The position numbers and the translations under genes were made by a program. A DNA stretch of 64,000 nt from positions 1 to 64,000 of the forward strand of contig NZ_FOJP01000028.1 in NCBI RefSeq assembly GCF_900111835.1, in the 5' to 3' direction. This DNA comes from Metapseudomonas otitidis (lineage in GTDB: Bacteria > Pseudomonadota > Gammaproteobacteria > Pseudomonadales > Pseudomonadaceae). The notes beneath the pieces are model-generated. The model had not been told where the DNA came from, made no database searches, and worked only from the letters and a program-made list of their open reading frames with translations. Below, piece by piece: positions 46,999 to 59,033 of this stretch (positions within the stretch are counted from its first letter, which is position 1; the number at the start of each line of letters is the position of its first letter).

Positions 46999-47636
46999 AA
47001 CGCCTGATGCTGATCGGCCTGCTGCTGGCCACCCCGCTGGCCTGGGCCCTCGACCCCGCCAGCACCCAGCGCCTGGCCACCATCCAGCAGCGCTGGGCGG
47101 AGATCCAGTACAACCTGCCCGAGAAAGAGCGCGCCAACGCCTTCGAGAAGCTGGCGGTGGAGACCCAGGCCTTCACCCGCGAGCAGCCCAAGGACGCCGA
47201 AGCGTGGATCTGGAACGGCATCGTCACCAGCAGCTGGGCCGGCGCCCAGGGCGGACTCGGCGCCCTCGGCAAGGTGAAGGACGCCCGCGCCAGCCTGGAA
47301 CAGGCCCTGGCCGTGGACCCCAATGCCCTGCAGGGCTCGGCCTACACCAGCCTCGCCGCCCTGTATGACCGCGTGCCCGGCTGGCCCATCGGCTTCGGCG
47401 ATGCCGACAAGGCCGAGGCGCTGCTCAACAAGGCCTTGCAAATCAACCCCGAGGGCATCGACAGTCTCTACTTCTGGGGCGACCACCTGGCACGCCAGGG
47501 CCGCTACAGCGAGGCCCGCGCTGCCCTGCAGAAAGCCCTGCAGGCCGCGCCGCGCCCCGGCCGCGAGCTGGCCGACAAGGGCCGCCGCGCCGAGATCGAT
47601 GCTTTACTCAAGGACATCAAGGACAAACAGGACTGA
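46995..47636 (+). CDS. exported TPR-repeat protein
   Basis: This 213-residue periplasmic protein has a signal peptide (MKRLMLIGLLLATPLAWA, cut before LDPAS) and helical TPR-like repeats (ARASLEQALAVDPNALQGSAYTSLAALY; KAEALLNKALQINPEGIDSLYFWGDHLARQGRYSEARAALQKALQAAP). TPR proteins are protein-binding scaffolds. In this operon it could be the periplasmic partner of the enzymes or of the sensor kinase two genes later. It begins inside the SDR stop and is followed by the response regulator after two bases. Confidence 0.9.
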   Translation: MKRLMLIGLLLATPLAWALDPASTQRLATIQQRWAEIQYNLPEKERANAFEKLAVETQAFTREQPKDAEAWIWNGIVTSSWAGAQGGLGALGKVKDARASLEQALAVDPNALQGSAYTSLAALYDRVPGWPIGFGDADKAEALLNKALQINPEGIDSLYFWGDHLARQGRYSEARAALQKALQAAPRPGRELADKGRRAEIDALLKDIKDKQD

Positions 47637-47638
47637 GC

Positions 47639-48301
47639 ATGCGTCTGCTGCTGGTAGAGGATGACCCCGCCCTCGGCGAAGGGGTGCGCACCGGATTGCG
47701 CCAGGAGGGCTACACCATCGATTGGCTGCAGGACGGCGCCAGCGCGCTGCACGCCCTGCAGACCGAGGAATTCGACCTGGTGGTGCTCGACCTCGGCCTG
47801 CCGCGCCTGGACGGCATCGAGCTGCTCAAGCGCCTGCGCGGCGGCGGCGCCACCCTGCCGGTGCTCATCCTCACCGCCCGCGACGCCACCGAGGACCGCA
47901 TCGCCGGCCTCGACGCGGGCGCCGACGACTACCTGGTCAAGCCCTTCGACCTCAACGAACTGAAGGCCCGGCTGCGCGCCCTGCTGCGCCGCAGCACCGG
48001 CCGCGCCACGGTGCTGATCGAGCACGCCGGGATCACCCTCGACCCCTCCAGCCAGCAGGTCACCTACAACGGCCAGACCGTGGTGCTGACGCCCAAGGAA
48101 TACCTGCTGCTGCACGAACTGCTGGCCCAGCCGGGCAAGGTCTTCACCCGCGAGCGCCTGACCCAGCTGCTCTATGGCTGGGAGGAAGAGGCCGAGAGCA
48201 ACACCCTGGAAGTGCACATCTACCACCTGCGCAAGAAGCTCTTCAGCGAGCTGATCCGCACCGTGCGTGGCATCGGCTACCTGGTGGAAGGGCAGGCATG
48301 A
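47639..48301 (+). CDS. OmpR-family response regulator (PmrA/QseB subgroup)
   Basis: This 220-residue two-component regulator has an N-terminal receiver (MRLLLVEDDPALGEG, phospho-acceptor Asp51 in LVVLDLGLPRLDG, LTARDA, LVKPFD) and a C-terminal winged helix (VTYNGQTVVLTPKEYLLLHELLAQPGKVFTRERL...SNTLEVHIYHLRKKL). The sequence is typical of PmrA/QseB/TctD regulators, whose sites are CTTAA-like direct repeats; such a repeat precedes the operon at 43301. The stop overlaps the kinase start (ATGA). Confidence 0.95.
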   Translation: MRLLLVEDDPALGEGVRTGLRQEGYTIDWLQDGASALHALQTEEFDLVVLDLGLPRLDGIELLKRLRGGGATLPVLILTARDATEDRIAGLDAGADDYLVKPFDLNELKARLRALLRRSTGRATVLIEHAGITLDPSSQQVTYNGQTVVLTPKEYLLLHELLAQPGKVFTRERLTQLLYGWEEEAESNTLEVHIYHLRKKLFSELIRTVRGIGYLVEGQA

Positions 48302-49677
48302 GTTCACTGCGCCAGCGCACGCTGTGGCGGGTCATGGCGCTGCTGCTGCTCGGCACCGGCCTGCTCGCCCTGTACAACCACCACGACAGCAGCCACGAGA
48401 TCGCCGAGATCTACGACGCCCACCTGGCGCAGAACGCCCGCCTGCTGCAGGGGGTGATGAGCATGCCGCTGGCCGACCCCGAGCGGCAGGCCCTCTACGC
48501 CGCCTACAACGACGCCCTGGCCAAGGCCGGCAAGCACCGTGTCGGCCACCCCTACGAGAGCAAGCTGGCCTTCCTGGTGTGGCGGGAGAACGGCGACGTG
48601 CTGGTGCGCACCCCCAGCGCCCCGCAGTTCGACCAGCCGCTGCGCGAGCCGGGCTTCAGCAACCTGACCCTGGACGGCCGCCAGTGGCGCGGCTTCCTCC
48701 TGCCGGTGCCGGAGCAGCACGTGCTGATCTGGGTCGGCGAGCGCAATGACGTGCGCGGCGACCTGGTCTCGCGCATCGTCCGCCACACCCTGGCGCCCTT
48801 CCTGGTGGGCAGCCTGGCCCTGGCGTTGCTGGTCTGGCTGGCCATCGGCTGGGGCCTGAAGCCGCTGCAGAACATGGCCCGGGTGATCCGCGCACGGCAC
48901 GCCGAATCCCTCGAACCGCTGCAACTGGTGCCGCTGCCCCGGGAGCTGGAACCCATGCAGGCAGCCCTGAACCGCCTGCTCGGGCAGATCGACGCGCTGC
49001 TGCGCCGTGAACACCGCTTCATCGCCGACGCCGCCCACGAAATGCGCACGCCGCTGGCCATCCTCCGGCTGCACGCGCAGAACGCCCTGCAGGCGGAGAA
49101 CGAACAGGACCGGCGCAAGGCGCTGGACTTCCTCATCGGCGGGGTGGACCGGCTCAGCCGGGTGGTCAACCAGCTGCTGACCATGGCCCGGGTCGAGCCG
49201 CTGCTGGCCCAGCGCCCCTGCACCCCCATCGACCTGGCCAAGGTGGTCACCGACACCCTGGCCGAACTGACCCCCTGGATCATCGGCAAGGGCATGGAGC
49301 CGGCCATGGAGATCGAGCCCGGCGACTACCACCTGGACAGCGATGCCGGGGTGATCGGCATCGCCGTGCAGAACCTGGTGGCCAACGCGGTCAACCACTC
49401 GCCCCCCGGCGGGCTGATCCGGGTGTCGCTGCGGCGCGAAGGGGATGAACTGCTGCTGGCCGTGGACGACCAGGGCCCGGGCATCGAGCCGGACAAGCTG
49501 GAGCGGGTATTCCAGCGCTTCTACAGCGAGGGCAACAGCCACGGCGCCGGCCTCGGCCTGTCCATCGTGGCGATGATCATGGAGCGCCTGGGCGGCAACG
49601 CCAGCCTGCACAACAAGCCGGAAGGCGGCCTGGTAGCGACCCTGCACCTGCCCCTGGCGCGGCCGCTGCCGGCCTGA
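48298..49677 (+). CDS. sensor histidine kinase (PmrB/QseC-like), partner of the preceding regulator
   Basis: This 459-residue inner-membrane kinase starts at 48298 (MSSLRQRTLWRVMALLLLGTG); the reading frame is open much further upstream inside the regulator gene. It has a first transmembrane helix (about 10-25) and a periplasmic sensor domain of about 140 residues. The second helix (LAPFLVGSLALALLVWLAIGWGL) leads into a short HAMP-like linker. The H-box AAHEMRTPLAILRLH and an HATPase domain with NLVANAVNHS, DDQGPGIE and GAGLGLSIV follow. It lies six bases from the convergent hybrid-kinase gene, and I see no terminator between them. Confidence 0.95.
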   Translation: MSSLRQRTLWRVMALLLLGTGLLALYNHHDSSHEIAEIYDAHLAQNARLLQGVMSMPLADPERQALYAAYNDALAKAGKHRVGHPYESKLAFLVWRENGDVLVRTPSAPQFDQPLREPGFSNLTLDGRQWRGFLLPVPEQHVLIWVGERNDVRGDLVSRIVRHTLAPFLVGSLALALLVWLAIGWGLKPLQNMARVIRARHAESLEPLQLVPLPRELEPMQAALNRLLGQIDALLRREHRFIADAAHEMRTPLAILRLHAQNALQAENEQDRRKALDFLIGGVDRLSRVVNQLLTMARVEPLLAQRPCTPIDLAKVVTDTLAELTPWIIGKGMEPAMEIEPGDYHLDSDAGVIGIAVQNLVANAVNHSPPGGLIRVSLRREGDELLLAVDDQGPGIEPDKLERVFQRFYSEGNSHGAGLGLSIVAMIMERLGGNASLHNKPEGGLVATLHLPLARPLPA

Positions 49678-49683
49678 ACCGCC

Positions 49684-50868
49684 TCAGGCAGTCGGCAGCA
49701 GCAGGCTGAAGGTGGAACCCACCCCCGGCGTGCTGCACAGCTCGATGCGGCCGCCGTGGGCGAGCATGATCTGCTCGGAAATGAACAACCCCAGCCCCAG
49801 CCCCGCCACCTTGTCGGCGCCGCCGGCCCGTTCGAACTGCTGGAAGATGCGCTTCTGGTCCTCGGCGCAAATGCCGATGCCCTGGTCGCGCACCTCCACC
49901 CGCGCCCACTCGCCGTCACGCCGCACCACCACCTGCACCGGGTTGCCGGTGCCGTAGCGCAGGGCGTTGCTGAACAGGTTGCTGACCACCTGTTCGATGC
50001 GGAAGGCATCCCACACGCCGGTCACGCCGTCCTCCACCTGCAGGTCCAGCGCGCAGTCGGCGGCTTCCATCTGCGCGGCGAAGTTCTCCGCCACATGGCG
50101 CACCAGCTGCCCCAGCTCGCAGGGCTCGGGGCGGATGGAGAGCTTGCCGGTGCGGATGCGGGAGACGTCGAGCATGTCCTCGATCAGCCGGACCAGGCTG
50201 CGGATCTGCCGCTCGTCCCGGTCGAACAGGGTGCGCAGGCGGGCCTCGGTGAACACCGCGATGTTGCCCTTGGCCAGGTGGTTCTGGCGCAGCTGGGTGT
50301 CGAGCATCAGGCCGTTGAGCGGGGTGCGCAGCTCGTGGGAGACGATGGACATGAAGTCGTCGCGCATCTGCACCGCGCGCTGCAGCTCGGCCTGGGTCGC
50401 GCGCAGTTCGGCCAGCAGGGTGTCCTGCTCGCGGCGCGCCGCCTCCAGGGCTTCCAGCTGCTGGGCCATCAGCTTGCGCTGGCGGTGCAGCTCGACGAAC
50501 ACCGCCACCTTGCTGCGCACGGCGTGGGTGTCCAGCGGTTTGTAGAGGAAGTCCACCGCGCCGCTCTCGTAGCCCTTGAACGCGTAGTTCAGCTCGCGGC
50601 CGGCGGCGCTGACGAAGACGATGGGGATGTGCTTGGTCTTCTCCGTGCCGCGCATCAGCTCGGCCAGCTCGAAGCCGTTCATGCCCGGCATCTGCACGTC
50701 GAGGATGGCCAGGGCGAACTCGTGCTCCAGCAGCAGGGCCAGGGCCTCGTCGGCGGAGGCGGCCTGGTGCACCTCGCGGCCGGCCTCCTTGATCAGGGCT
50801 TCCAGGGCCAGCAGATTCTCCGGCAGGTCGTCGACGATCAGCAGCTTGCTTGGTGGATTACTCGGCAT
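49684..50868 (-). CDS. receiver-histidine kinase hybrid (REC-HisKA-HATPase)
   Basis: This cytoplasmic 394-residue protein starts at 50868 (MPSNPPSKLLIVDDLPENL). It has an N-terminal receiver (phospho-acceptor in AILDVQMPGMNG, LYKPLD), a coiled coil (LHRQRKLMAQQLEALEAARREQ), the H-box IVSHELRTPLNGLML, and an HATPase domain with NLFSNALRYG, RDQGIGI and LGLGLFISEQ. With the receiver at the front it probably takes phosphate or a signal from another kinase, here most likely the large hybrid kinase upstream. Its start overlaps the cheB end by 11 bases. It is the last gene of the four-gene minus-strand cluster. Confidence 0.94.
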   Translation of the reverse strand: MPSNPPSKLLIVDDLPENLLALEALIKEAGREVHQAASADEALALLLEHEFALAILDVQMPGMNGFELAELMRGTEKTKHIPIVFVSAAGRELNYAFKGYESGAVDFLYKPLDTHAVRSKVAVFVELHRQRKLMAQQLEALEAARREQDTLLAELRATQAELQRAVQMRDDFMSIVSHELRTPLNGLMLDTQLRQNHLAKGNIAVFTEARLRTLFDRDERQIRSLVRLIEDMLDVSRIRTGKLSIRPEPCELGQLVRHVAENFAAQMEAADCALDLQVEDGVTGVWDAFRIEQVVSNLFSNALRYGTGNPVQVVVRRDGEWARVEVRDQGIGICAEDQKRIFQQFERAGGADKVAGLGLGLFISEQIMLAHGGRIELCSTPGVGSTFSLLLPTA

Positions 50869-51442
50869 GGGATGGGTCCAGTCGTGCCAGGAGGTCGCGG
50901 ATGCCCCGCAACGGGAGGATGTGGTCGGGACGGTGGGTGGCCAGCGCGGCCTCGGGCATGGTCGGCACCTGGGCGTCGTGCGGGTCCTGCACGACGCTGA
51001 GGCCGCCCTGTTGCTGGATATAGGCCAGCCCGCGGGCACCGTCTTCGTTGGCGCCGGTCAGCAGCACCCCCACCAGACGCTCGCCGTAACAGTCAGCGGC
51101 GGACTCGAAGAGGATGTCGATGGAAGGCCGGGAGAAGTGCAGCGGCTCCTCGCGGCTGAGGGAAAAGCTGGCGTCGCGTTCGATGGACAGGTGGTAGCCC
51201 GGCGGGGCGACGTAAAGGGTGCCGGGGGCCAGGCTCTCCTTGTCCCGGGCCTCGCGCACGCGCACCGCCAGGCGCCGGGCGAACAGGTCGGCCAGCAGGC
51301 TCTCGCGCCCTTCGGGCAGGTGCAGCACGCAGGCCAGGGTGAGCGGGTAGCCCGCCGGTAGCCCGGCGAACACCTGCAGCAGGGCCTCCACCCCTCCGGC
51401 GGAAGCGCCCACCACAACGGCCGTGCGCTCGGGCCCGTTCAT
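50858..51442 (-). CDS. stand-alone CheB methylesterase domain protein
   Basis: This 194-residue protein consists of only the CheB catalytic domain: the Ser loop VVGASAGGVEAL, His in CVLHLPEG, and Asp in LTGANEDGARGL form the triad. There is no receiver domain, so unlike chemotaxis CheB it is not controlled by direct phosphorylation. Its ATG overlaps the cheR stop by four bases and its end overlaps the next kinase gene. The target is unknown; no chemoreceptor gene is present nearby. Such CheB/CheR pairs also occur fused to, or beside, hybrid kinases. Confidence 0.93.
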   Translation of the reverse strand: MNGPERTAVVVGASAGGVEALLQVFAGLPAGYPLTLACVLHLPEGRESLLADLFARRLAVRVREARDKESLAPGTLYVAPPGYHLSIERDASFSLSREEPLHFSRPSIDILFESAADCYGERLVGVLLTGANEDGARGLAYIQQQGGLSVVQDPHDAQVPTMPEAALATHRPDHILPLRGIRDLLARLDPSHAE

Positions 51443-52257
51443 AGCTTGCGGAACACCCGTTCCGGGCGGTTGAGGGCTTCGAAGTGGCCGGCATAGGCGG
51501 AGAAGTCGAGGCTCTCCTTGCTGCCCAGGCCGAGGAAGCCGCGGTGGCAGAGGGATTCGTGGAACAGGCCGAGGGCGCGGTCCTGCAGCTGCTTGTTGAA
51601 GTAGATGAGCACGTTGCGGCAGGAGATCAGCTGGGTCTCGGAGAACACGCTGTCGGTGGCCAGGCTGTGGTCGGCGAAGGTCACGTTCTCGCGCAGCAGC
51701 TTGTCGAACAGGGCGCCGTCGTAGGCGGCGGTGTAGTAGTCCGACAGCGAGCCCTGGCCGCCGGCCAGGCGATAGTTCTCGCTGTACTTGCGCATGTCGT
51801 CGAGGGCGTAGATGCCGCGCCGGGCCTTCTCCAGGGAGCGCGGGTTGATGTCGGTGGCGTAGATCAGGGTGCGCTCCAGCAGCCCTTCCTCGTGCAGCAG
51901 GATGGCCATGGAGTGCACTTCCTCGCCGGTGCTGCAGCCGGCGATCCACACCTTGAGCGAGGGGTAGGTGCGCAGGATGGGCACCACCTCCTGGCGCAGG
52001 GCGAGGTAGTAGGAGGGGTCGCGGAACATCTCGCTGACCGGGATCGTCAGGTACTGCAGCAGCTCGTGGAAGGCCTGCGGGTCGTGGATGATGCGCTCCT
52101 GCAGGGCCGAGATGGTGGCGCAGTCGAACTGCCGCAGGGCGTAGAGCACCCGGCGCTTGAGGGAAGCGCCCGAGTAGTCGCGGAAGTCGTAGCTGTACTT
52201 GAGGTAGATCGCCTCGATGAGCAGGCGCAGCTCGATTTCCTGGGTGCGGTCGGCCAT
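51439..52257 (-). CDS. CheR-type protein-glutamate methyltransferase
   Basis: This 272-residue protein has the helical CheR N-domain (about 1-75) and an AdoMet-dependent methyltransferase domain. The AdoMet loop is VWIAGCSTGEEVHSMA, followed by ATDINPRSLEKARRGIY and the conserved LISCRNVLIYFNKQLQDRAL. It starts directly after the hybrid kinase stop and overlaps cheB. Methylation of Glu residues on a signalling partner, reversed by the adjacent CheB, is the expected chemistry; the partner is probably a kinase of this cluster. Confidence 0.95.
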   Translation of the reverse strand: MADRTQEIELRLLIEAIYLKYSYDFRDYSGASLKRRVLYALRQFDCATISALQERIIHDPQAFHELLQYLTIPVSEMFRDPSYYLALRQEVVPILRTYPSLKVWIAGCSTGEEVHSMAILLHEEGLLERTLIYATDINPRSLEKARRGIYALDDMRKYSENYRLAGGQGSLSDYYTAAYDGALFDKLLRENVTFADHSLATDSVFSETQLISCRNVLIYFNKQLQDRALGLFHESLCHRGFLGLGSKESLDFSAYAGHFEALNRPERVFRKL

Positions 52258-55749
<3,492 letters not shown>

Positions 55750-55922
55750 CTGGCTTCCCTGGCTTAGCGCCGAAAATCACCGATATGAAGGGTAAAAATG
55801 CGGGTCCGGCATGGTAATGCGAGTTTTTGCATTAACCAATCGAATCCTGGGCGACGATGGGGTGCCGCATTATCGCTTCGCTTGGAGCACCTTAAGCGTG
55901 GGAAAGGTTCACATAAATTGTG

Positions 55923-55950
55923 GGAATTTTTTCTGCCCGTGTTCTTCTAA
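55923..55950 (+). promoter_or_regulatory. possible AlgU (RpoE-type) promoter of the lone receiver gene
   Basis: GGAATTT (55923-55929), 16 bases, then TCTAA (55946-55950) resembles the AlgU/sigma-E pattern GAACTT-N16-TCTGA with one mismatch in each element. It lies about 140 bases upstream of the gene. The rest of the 55750-56090 interval shows no gene. Confidence 0.4.
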
Positions 55951-56090
55951 ACTGCCGTACCCGGTCACGCACTGTCCGGGTGCCCCGCGCACCGATGCGG
56001 CGCGGACACGGGGGCGCCACGGCGCCAACCGTGCTATATCGCCCAGCCCGGCGCCGGCAAGCGCCCGCCATGAACCCGTCGGAGGTTTCC

Positions 56091-56498
56091 TTGCCCATAG
56101 AAGAACGTCACGCCGATGCCCTCGGGCAGGGCACCCCGCCCCTGGGGCGCGTGCTGGTGGTGGAGGATGCCGAGGTGGTCCGCATGCTCACCGTGGAAGT
56201 GCTGGAAGAGCTCGGCTACGAGGCGCTGGAAGCCGGCGACGCGGCACAGGCCCTGGCACTGCTGGAGCACGAGTCGGTGGACCTGCTGCTCACCGATGTC
56301 GGCCTGCCCGGGATGAACGGCCAGGAACTGGCGACGCGGGCTTGCACCCTGCACCCGGCATTGCGCGTGCTGTTCGCCACCGGCTACGCCGAATCGATCC
56401 GCCCCGACCCCGCCCGCGCCGCCCTCCAGGACGTGATCGCCAAGCCCTTCGGCATCGAGGAACTGCGCGGCAAGGTCAGCGCCCTCCTCGCCCGCTGA
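56091..56498 (+). CDS. single-domain response regulator
   Basis: This 135-residue protein is essentially one receiver domain: VLVVEDAEVVRMLTVEVLEELGYEALEAGD, phospho-acceptor in LLLTDVGLPGMNG, FATGYAE and VIAKPFGIEEL. There is no output domain. I chose the TTG at 56091 because GGAGG lies 5 bases upstream (56081-56085); the ATG at 56070 has no Shine-Dalgarno and would add seven residues. It is divergent from the four-gene kinase cluster, so it is a candidate phosphate acceptor or shuttle for the large hybrid kinase. Sequence resembles the receivers at the ends of hybrid kinases. Confidence 0.85.
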   Translation: MPIEERHADALGQGTPPLGRVLVVEDAEVVRMLTVEVLEELGYEALEAGDAAQALALLEHESVDLLLTDVGLPGMNGQELATRACTLHPALRVLFATGYAESIRPDPARAALQDVIAKPFGIEELRGKVSALLAR

Positions 56499-56736
56499 CC
56501 GCGACGGCCTGGCACTGGAATTGCCAGGCGTTTGCGCGTAGGGTGCGCCGCACCCGCTTTTCCAGGCCTTCTTGCGTCCGCGCGACAATCGCCTGCAATG
56601 ATGCGACAAGCCAGCGAAACCGCCCGGTCACGCCCCGGAAGCGCCCTTGGCGCCCCCTGGGGCCTATGCTAGGTTGCCCCCTCGCCAGGAAGGCCGATCG
56701 CAGCCGGAGCGCATCCGAACAATAAGAGGAACCCCC

Positions 56737-57510
56737 ATGGCCGAGGCCACGCCCGCGCTAGAAATCCGCGACCTGCATAAACGCTACGGCGAGCTGGAGG
56801 TGCTGAAGGGCATTTCCCTGACCGCCCGCGACGGTGACGTCATTTCCATCCTCGGTTCCTCCGGTTCCGGCAAGTCCACCTTCCTGCGCTGCATCAACCT
56901 GCTGGAGAACCCGCACAAGGGCCAGATCATCGTGGCCGGCGAGGAACTCAAGCTGAAGGCCGCCCGCTCCGGCGAACTGGTGGCCGCCGACAACCGCCAG
57001 ATCAATCGCCTGCGCAGCGAGATCGGCTTCGTCTTCCAGAACTTCAACCTCTGGCCGCACATGACGGTCCTCGACAACATCATCGAGGCGCCGCGCCGCG
57101 TGCTCGGCCAGAGCAAGGCCGAAGCCACCGAGGTGGCCGAGGCCCTGCTGGCCAAGGTCGGCATCGCCGACAAGCGCCACGCCTACCCCGCCCAGCTCTC
57201 CGGCGGCCAGCAGCAGCGCGCGGCCATCGCGCGGACGCTGGCGATGCAGCCTAAAGTGATCCTGTTCGACGAACCCACCTCGGCCCTCGACCCCGAGATG
57301 GTACAAGAAGTGCTTAACGTGATCCGCGCACTCGCCGAAGAGGGCCGGACCATGCTGCTGGTGACCCACGAGATGAACTTCGCCCGCCAGGTGTCCACCG
57401 AGGTGGTCTTCCTCCACCAGGGCCTGGTGGAGGAACAGGGTCCGCCGCAGCAGGTGTTCGAAAACCCGACCTCGGCGCGTTGCAAACAATTCATGTCCAG
57501 CAATCGCTAA
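56737..57510 (+). CDS. polar amino-acid ABC transporter ATP-binding protein (HisP/ArgT-system type)
   Basis: This 257-residue ATPase starts at 56737 (MAEATPALEIRDLHKRYG), with AGAGGA upstream. It has Walker A GSSGSGKS, a Q-loop in FVFQNFNLWPHMTV, signature LSGGQQQR, Walker B VILFDEPTSALDPE and H-loop THEM. The insert after GEELKLK.. and the overall sequence are those of the histidine/lysine/arginine/ornithine class. It is the first gene of a complete importer: ATPase, binding protein, two permeases. P. aeruginosa has, from memory, the same set at this place. Confidence 0.96.
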   Translation: MAEATPALEIRDLHKRYGELEVLKGISLTARDGDVISILGSSGSGKSTFLRCINLLENPHKGQIIVAGEELKLKAARSGELVAADNRQINRLRSEIGFVFQNFNLWPHMTVLDNIIEAPRRVLGQSKAEATEVAEALLAKVGIADKRHAYPAQLSGGQQQRAAIARTLAMQPKVILFDEPTSALDPEMVQEVLNVIRALAEEGRTMLLVTHEMNFARQVSTEVVFLHQGLVEEQGPPQQVFENPTSARCKQFMSSNR

Positions 57511-57528
57511 AACACGGAGCAAGTACGC

Positions 57529-58281
57529 ATGAAGAACTACAAGAATATCCTGCTGGCCGCTGCCGCCACCCTGGCCTTCGGCACCCACGCCGTGGCCGCC
57601 GACAAGCTGAAGATCGGCACCGAAGGCGCCTACCCACCCTTCAACCTGATCGACGCCAGCGGCAAGGTCGGTGGCTTCGACGTCGAGGTCGCCCAGGCCC
57701 TGTGCGCCAAGATGAAGGTGGAGTGCGACGTGGTCACCTCCGACTGGGACGGCATCATCCCGGCCCTGAACGCCAAGAAGTTCGACTTCCTCGCCGCCTC
57801 GATGTCCATCACCGAGGAACGCAAGCAGGCCGTCGACTTCACCGACGCCTACTACACCAACAAGCTCCAGTTCATCGCCGCCAAGGACGCTGACTTCAAG
57901 ACCGACAAGGCCAGCCTGAAAGGCAAGGTCATCGGTGCCCAGCGTGCCACCATCGCCGGCACCTGGCTGGAAGACAACATGGCGGACATCGTCGACATCA
58001 AGCTCTACGACACCCAGGAGAACGCCTACCTCGACCTGGCCTCCGGGCGCGTCGACGGCGTGCTGGCCGACAAGTTCGTGAACTGGGAATGGCTCAAGAG
58101 CGATGCCGGCAAGGGCTTCGAATTCAAGGGCGAGCCGGTGTTCGACAACGACAAGATCGCCATCGCCGTGCGCAAGGGCGACCCCCTGCGCGAGAAGCTG
58201 AACGCGGCCCTGAAGGAAATCGTCGCGGACGGCACCTACAAGAAGATCAACGACAAGTACTTCCCTTTCAGCATCTATTGA
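57529..58281 (+). CDS. periplasmic amino-acid-binding protein of the ABC importer (HisJ/ArgT-like)
   Basis: This 250-residue binding protein has a signal peptide (MKNYKNILLAAAATLAFGTHAVA) and the SBP_bac_3 fold. It contains LKIGTEGAYPPFNLIDASGKVGGFDVEVAQALC, SDWDGIIPALNAKKFDFLAASMSITEERKQAVDFTDAYY, and the hinge/ligand residues in IGAQRATIAGTWLE and DGVLADKFVNWEWL. The charged ligand pocket pattern fits basic amino acids such as histidine or arginine. It is 18 bases after the ATPase gene and feeds the permeases that follow. Confidence 0.96.
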   Translation: MKNYKNILLAAAATLAFGTHAVAADKLKIGTEGAYPPFNLIDASGKVGGFDVEVAQALCAKMKVECDVVTSDWDGIIPALNAKKFDFLAASMSITEERKQAVDFTDAYYTNKLQFIAAKDADFKTDKASLKGKVIGAQRATIAGTWLEDNMADIVDIKLYDTQENAYLDLASGRVDGVLADKFVNWEWLKSDAGKGFEFKGEPVFDNDKIAIAVRKGDPLREKLNAALKEIVADGTYKKINDKYFPFSIY

Positions 58282-58337
58282 TGCCCGCCTGACCGGCGCC
58301 GCCCACGCGGCGCCGGTCCCCAGCAGTAGCCTTGCAG

Positions 58338-59033
58338 ATGAACCTCGACCTCTACGGATTCGGCCCCGCCCTGGCGGCCGGCACCCTCATGACCATCAAG
58401 CTGGCGCTCTGCGCGCTGTCGCTCGGTCTGGTGCTGGGTCTGCTCGGTGCGCTGGCCAAGACTTCCCCCAAGAAGCCGCTGCAGTGGCTTGGCGGGACCT
58501 ACTCCACCCTGGTGCGCGGGGTGCCCGAGCTGCTCTGGGTGCTGCTGATCTACTTCGGCACCGTGAACCTCATGCGCGCCATCGGCGACAAGATCGGCGT
58601 GCCCGGTCTGGAGCTGTCGGCCTTCGCCGCCGGTACCATCGCCCTCGGCCTGTGCTTCGGCGCCTACGCCACCGAGGTGTTCCGCGGCGCCATCCTGGCG
58701 ATCCCCAAGGGGCACCGTGAGGCCGGCCTGGCACTGGGCCTGTCCAACGGGCGCATCCTCTGGCGCCTGATCCTGCCGCAGATGTGGCGCATCGCCCTGC
58801 CGGGCCTGGGCAACCTGTTCATGATCCTGATGAAGGACACCGCGCTGGTCTCGGTGATCGGCCTCGAGGAAATCATGCGCCGCTCGCAGATCGCCGTGAC
58901 CGCCAGCAAGGAGCCCTTCACCTTCTACCTGGTGGCGGCCTTCATCTACCTGGGCCTGACCGTCCTCGCAATGATCGGCATGCACTGGCTGGAAAAACGC
59001 GCCGGACGCGGCTTCAAGAGGAGCGCGGCATGA
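58338..59033 (+). CDS. amino-acid ABC transporter permease (HisQ-like)
   Basis: This inner-membrane permease has 231 residues. I chose the ATG at 58338 (MNLDLYGFGPALAAGTLMTIK); a TTG two codons earlier is possible. It has about five transmembrane helices and the ATPase-contacting EAA loop in HREAGLALGLSNGRILWRLILPQMWRIALPGLGN. Family members pair as HisQ/HisM heterodimers. The last four bases overlap the next permease gene. Confidence 0.95.
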   Translation: MNLDLYGFGPALAAGTLMTIKLALCALSLGLVLGLLGALAKTSPKKPLQWLGGTYSTLVRGVPELLWVLLIYFGTVNLMRAIGDKIGVPGLELSAFAAGTIALGLCFGAYATEVFRGAILAIPKGHREAGLALGLSNGRILWRLILPQMWRIALPGLGNLFMILMKDTALVSVIGLEEIMRRSQIAVTASKEPFTFYLVAAFIYLGLTVLAMIGMHWLEKRAGRGFKRSAA

